Positions 7,049 to 8,795 of a stretch of DNA of 8,795 nt are shown here, in pieces. The stretch's first letter is position 1; each line of letters starts with the position of its first letter. Source of the DNA: CALJIC01 sp039805565. Lineage in GTDB: Bacteria > Chloroflexota > Chloroflexia > Chloroflexales > Roseiflexaceae. The DNA lies in contig JBDLTZ010000249.1 of assembly GCA_039805565.1 (NCBI GenBank), positions 1 to 8,795 of the forward strand, given 5' to 3'. The position numbers and the translations under genes are program-made. Under the pieces are notes generated by a model that was not told the DNA's origin, ran no database searches, and saw only the letters and a list, made by a program, of their open reading frames with translations.

Positions 7049-7861
7049 GTGACGATATTTTCGGCTGCCCCGGTGCTTTCTGTCGTTGTGCCGGCCTATA
7101 ACGAGGAGCGGCGTCTGCCGACGACGCTCACCAAGATCCTGGAGTACCTCGGCCGCCAGTCGTACGCCGCCGAGCTGATCGTGGCCGATGATGGCAGCAG
7201 TGATGAGACGGCGGCGCTGGTGGAGCGCATGATGCCCGCGCACCCAAGCCTGCGGCTGCTGCGCCTGGACCACCGCGGCAAGGGGTACGCGGTGCGCGCT
7301 GGGGCGCTGGCCGCCAAGGGCGCCTTCGTGCTGCTGTGCGACGCGGACCTGGCGGTGCCGATCGGGGAGTGGGACCGGCTGCGCGCTGCGCTGGACTCCG
7401 GCTACGACGTCGCGATCGGCTCGCGCGAGGGTGTGGGTGCGCAGCGCATGGGCGAGCCGTGGCACCGCCACGTCATGGGGCGTGTGTTCAACCTGATCGT
7501 GCGGGCGGTGGCGGTGGGCGACATCCAGGATACGCAGTGCGGCTTCAAGGCGCTGCGCCGCCCGGTGGCCGAGGACTTGTTCCACCGTGTGCAGATCTAT
7601 GGCGAAAACGCCCCGCGCGTGCAGGGCGCCGCGGTGACGGCCTACGACGTGGAGCTGCTGTTCCTCGCCGTGCGCCGCGGCTACCGCGTGGCCGAGGTTC
7701 CCGTGCCGTGGATCTACGGCGAGGAGACCAAGGTCAGCGCCCTACGCGACTCGTGGCGCAATCTTCGCGACGTGCTGACGGTGCGCTGGTACGCGCTGGC
7801 CGGCCGGTACAAGAACCTCAACGCACCCCTGGCGACTGCGGAGGAGCCGGCGCGCAAGTAG
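7049..7861 (+). CDS. glycosyltransferase family 2, dolichyl/polyprenyl-phosphate glucosyltransferase-like (Alg5/DPM type)
   Basis: A 270-residue GT-A enzyme. Motifs: SVVVPAYNEERRLP (11-24), IVADDGSSDET (44-54), HRGKGYAVRAG (75-85), LLCDADLAVP (95-104) with the metal-binding D98 and D100, GSR (124-126), DTQCGFKALR (151-160) and YDVELLFLA (199-207). DADLAxP, QCGFK and DVELL are hallmarks of the branch making polyprenyl-phosphate-linked glucose or mannose. No transmembrane segment is evident. I chose GTG at 7049, 16 bases after the previous stop, because homology begins there. The frame is open from 6911, but those residues overlap the upstream gene and look out of frame. The ribosome binding site is weak (AAGAGAG), so coupling to the upstream gene is possible. 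It probably charges a lipid carrier for the same surface glycan. Last gene of the operon. Confidence 0.9.
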   Translation: MTIFSAAPVLSVVVPAYNEERRLPTTLTKILEYLGRQSYAAELIVADDGSSDETAALVERMMPAHPSLRLLRLDHRGKGYAVRAGALAAKGAFVLLCDADLAVPIGEWDRLRAALDSGYDVAIGSREGVGAQRMGEPWHRHVMGRVFNLIVRAVAVGDIQDTQCGFKALRRPVAEDLFHRVQIYGENAPRVQGAAVTAYDVELLFLAVRRGYRVAEVPVPWIYGEETKVSALRDSWRNLRDVLTVRWYALAGRYKNLNAPLATAEEPARK

Positions 7862-7880
7862 CCGGCGCGGTTGAGCCGGC
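7846..7880. repeat. three closely spaced GCCGGC palindromes
   Basis: The hexamer GCCGGC occurs at 7846-7851, 7861-7866 and 7875-7880, spanning the stop of the third operon gene. The last two can pair as a 6-bp stem with an eight-base loop. In GC-rich DNA this may be chance. It could weakly protect or terminate the mRNA, but no T run follows. Confidence 0.4.
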
Positions 7881-7944
7881 CACAGAGGATACAGAGCGCG
7901 CCGGGGTTGACTGAGCTTCGGTTTCTCTACTCTTCCTCTGTGGC
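7879..7944. repeat. inverted repeat between convergent genes
   Basis: GCCACAGAGGA (7879-7889) is a perfect 11-base inverted match to TCCTCTGTGGC (7934-7944). The pairing continues imperfectly inward (ACAGAG at 7891-7896 against CTCTAC at 7925-7930). The loop is about 44 bases. It fills most of the 103-base gap between the glycosyltransferase operon and the converging C69 gene, so it may be a bidirectional termination structure or a small dispersed repeat. The CCACAGAGGAtACAGAG pattern resembles a repeat seen in several large bacterial genomes (from memory). Confidence 0.5.
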
Positions 7945-7964
7945 ACGACGCCCCGATACGTGCC

Positions 7965-8795
7965 TCACGCGCCGCCCAGGCGCTCCGTGATCTCGCGCAG
8001 CTCCCCCACGACCCGCTCGATGCACCTTGTGGTGAACGCGCTCAGGACCGCTGCATCGCCTGAGGCTGCGTAGACCTGAAGCACGGCTGGCAGCTCGGTG
8101 GCGAACTCCTGCTCGAGCCCATCGAAGCGCTCCCGCACGAGGTGGCTCCGGGTCGCGTAGTAGCCCGGCATGCTGGCCACGGGGTCGCCCTTCACCACAT
8201 CGGTGAGTCTGCGGAACATCCACCAGTACGAGCCGGGCGCCCAGTCGTCGATCTGCGCCTGGTGCGGCGCGACGACTCGCTTCCCCGCCGTACCGGCCCG
8301 CGAGACGACGGCGGGGAGCTCACCGCCGTTGACGAAGAACGGCACGTAGCAGCCCAGACAGGGCGGGCCGGGCGTCCACCAGAATACCGGCGCTTCCTCT
8401 GGCGAGCGTGGCAAGGTTGCGACGCAGGAGCTGGCCGTGTTGCCCCAGGTGAACCCGGCCGGTGAGACGTGCATGCAGATCGAGAGGAAGTCCGGGTCGG
8501 CTGCGTCGAAGTACGGCCCCTCCAGAAACGTCCCCTCGTAGTGGTCGCGGGCGATGCGGGTCATCCATTCGGGCGTGATCTGTCCGTGCCGCTCGGCAAG
8601 GAGCTGCCGGGAGCGCGTGGCTCGGATGTGCGAGAGCTGGCGCGGCACGGCGGGGTCGATGTAGGCGCGGGCGACGTCGAAGGGCATCTGTTCGCCGACC
8701 GGCCACCACGCCTGCCGGCGAGCGTGCTCGGCCAGGTCGGCGCTGCCGGCGTCGTACGCGGCGCGGATGCTGACCTGGTTGGAGATCGATGTGCT
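7965..8795 (-). CDS. peptidase C69/secernin family protein, C-terminal part (partial)
   Basis: The frame is open to the window edge, giving the last 276 residues. It is an Ntn-hydrolase relative (dipeptidase A/secernin): (T)SISNQVSI near the edge, AWWPVGEQMPFDVARAY, FLSICMH, then TASSCVATLP and the signature WWTPGPPCLGCYVPFF, followed by YWWMFRRL. These match the C-terminal half of the family in order. The N-terminal nucleophile Cys and the true start lie beyond 8795, so activity cannot be judged. ATG 8687 is internal, because the 36 codons upstream of it fit the family. The stop is TGA at 7965-7967. It converges on the sugar operon and is probably unrelated to it. With the M20 enzyme it is a second peptide-hydrolase-like gene here. 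Confidence 0.82.
   Translation of the reverse strand, partial: STSISNQVSIRAAYDAGSADLAEHARRQAWWPVGEQMPFDVARAYIDPAVPRQLSHIRATRSRQLLAERHGQITPEWMTRIARDHYEGTFLEGPYFDAADPDFLSICMHVSPAGFTWGNTASSCVATLPRSPEEAPVFWWTPGPPCLGCYVPFFVNGGELPAVVSRAGTAGKRVVAPHQAQIDDWAPGSYWWMFRRLTDVVKGDPVASMPGYYATRSHLVRERFDGLEQEFATELPAVLQVYAASGDAAVLSAFTTRCIERVVGELREITERLGGA

Overview
The window looks like chromosomal DNA from a GC-rich bacterium, most probably a member of Chloroflexota (Chloroflexia). Three things point there: the 3' end of the 16S rRNA, a 16S-tRNA cluster that appears separated from 23S, and a lipoprotein with a Pro/Thr-rich linker after its lipidated Cys. This is inference; no database was searched. Start codons are ATG or GTG. 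TGA is an ordinary stop for at least three intact genes.

Layout. (1) 1-470, plus strand: the 3' end of a 16S rRNA gene, tRNA-Ile(GAT), a spacer with a tandem duplication and a long hairpin, tRNA-Ala(TGC), then a strong intrinsic terminator. No 23S follows; the next gene runs the opposite way. (2) 495-3024, minus strand: an amino-acid-binding lipoprotein of the AapJ type, followed by an enolase-superfamily acid-sugar dehydratase. (3) 3171-4541, plus strand: an M20 metallodipeptidase, divergent from the lipoprotein gene. (4) 4538-5206, minus strand: an unrecognised membrane-anchored protein whose frame is broken by one TGA and then stays open to a stop that shares bases with the peptidase stop. 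(5) 5282-7861, plus strand: a three-gene sugar operon (RmlD-type reductase, family 2 glycosyltransferase, Alg5/DPM-type glycosyltransferase) with coupled or short junctions. (6) 7965-8795, minus strand: the C-terminal part of a secernin/C69-type peptidase, cut by the window end.

How the genes fit together. The lipoprotein and dipeptidase suggest amino acid and peptide scavenging, and the dehydratase suggests acid-sugar catabolism. The 5282-7861 block probably supplies dTDP-rhamnose and transfers sugars to a cell-surface glycan or lipid carrier. The 5207-5281 gap holds a convincing bidirectional promoter in which divergent transcripts share a symmetric -10 element. I found no CRISPR array, insertion sequence, phage gene or defence system. 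The points most worth following are the split rRNA unit, the TGA-interrupted gene and the bidirectional promoter.
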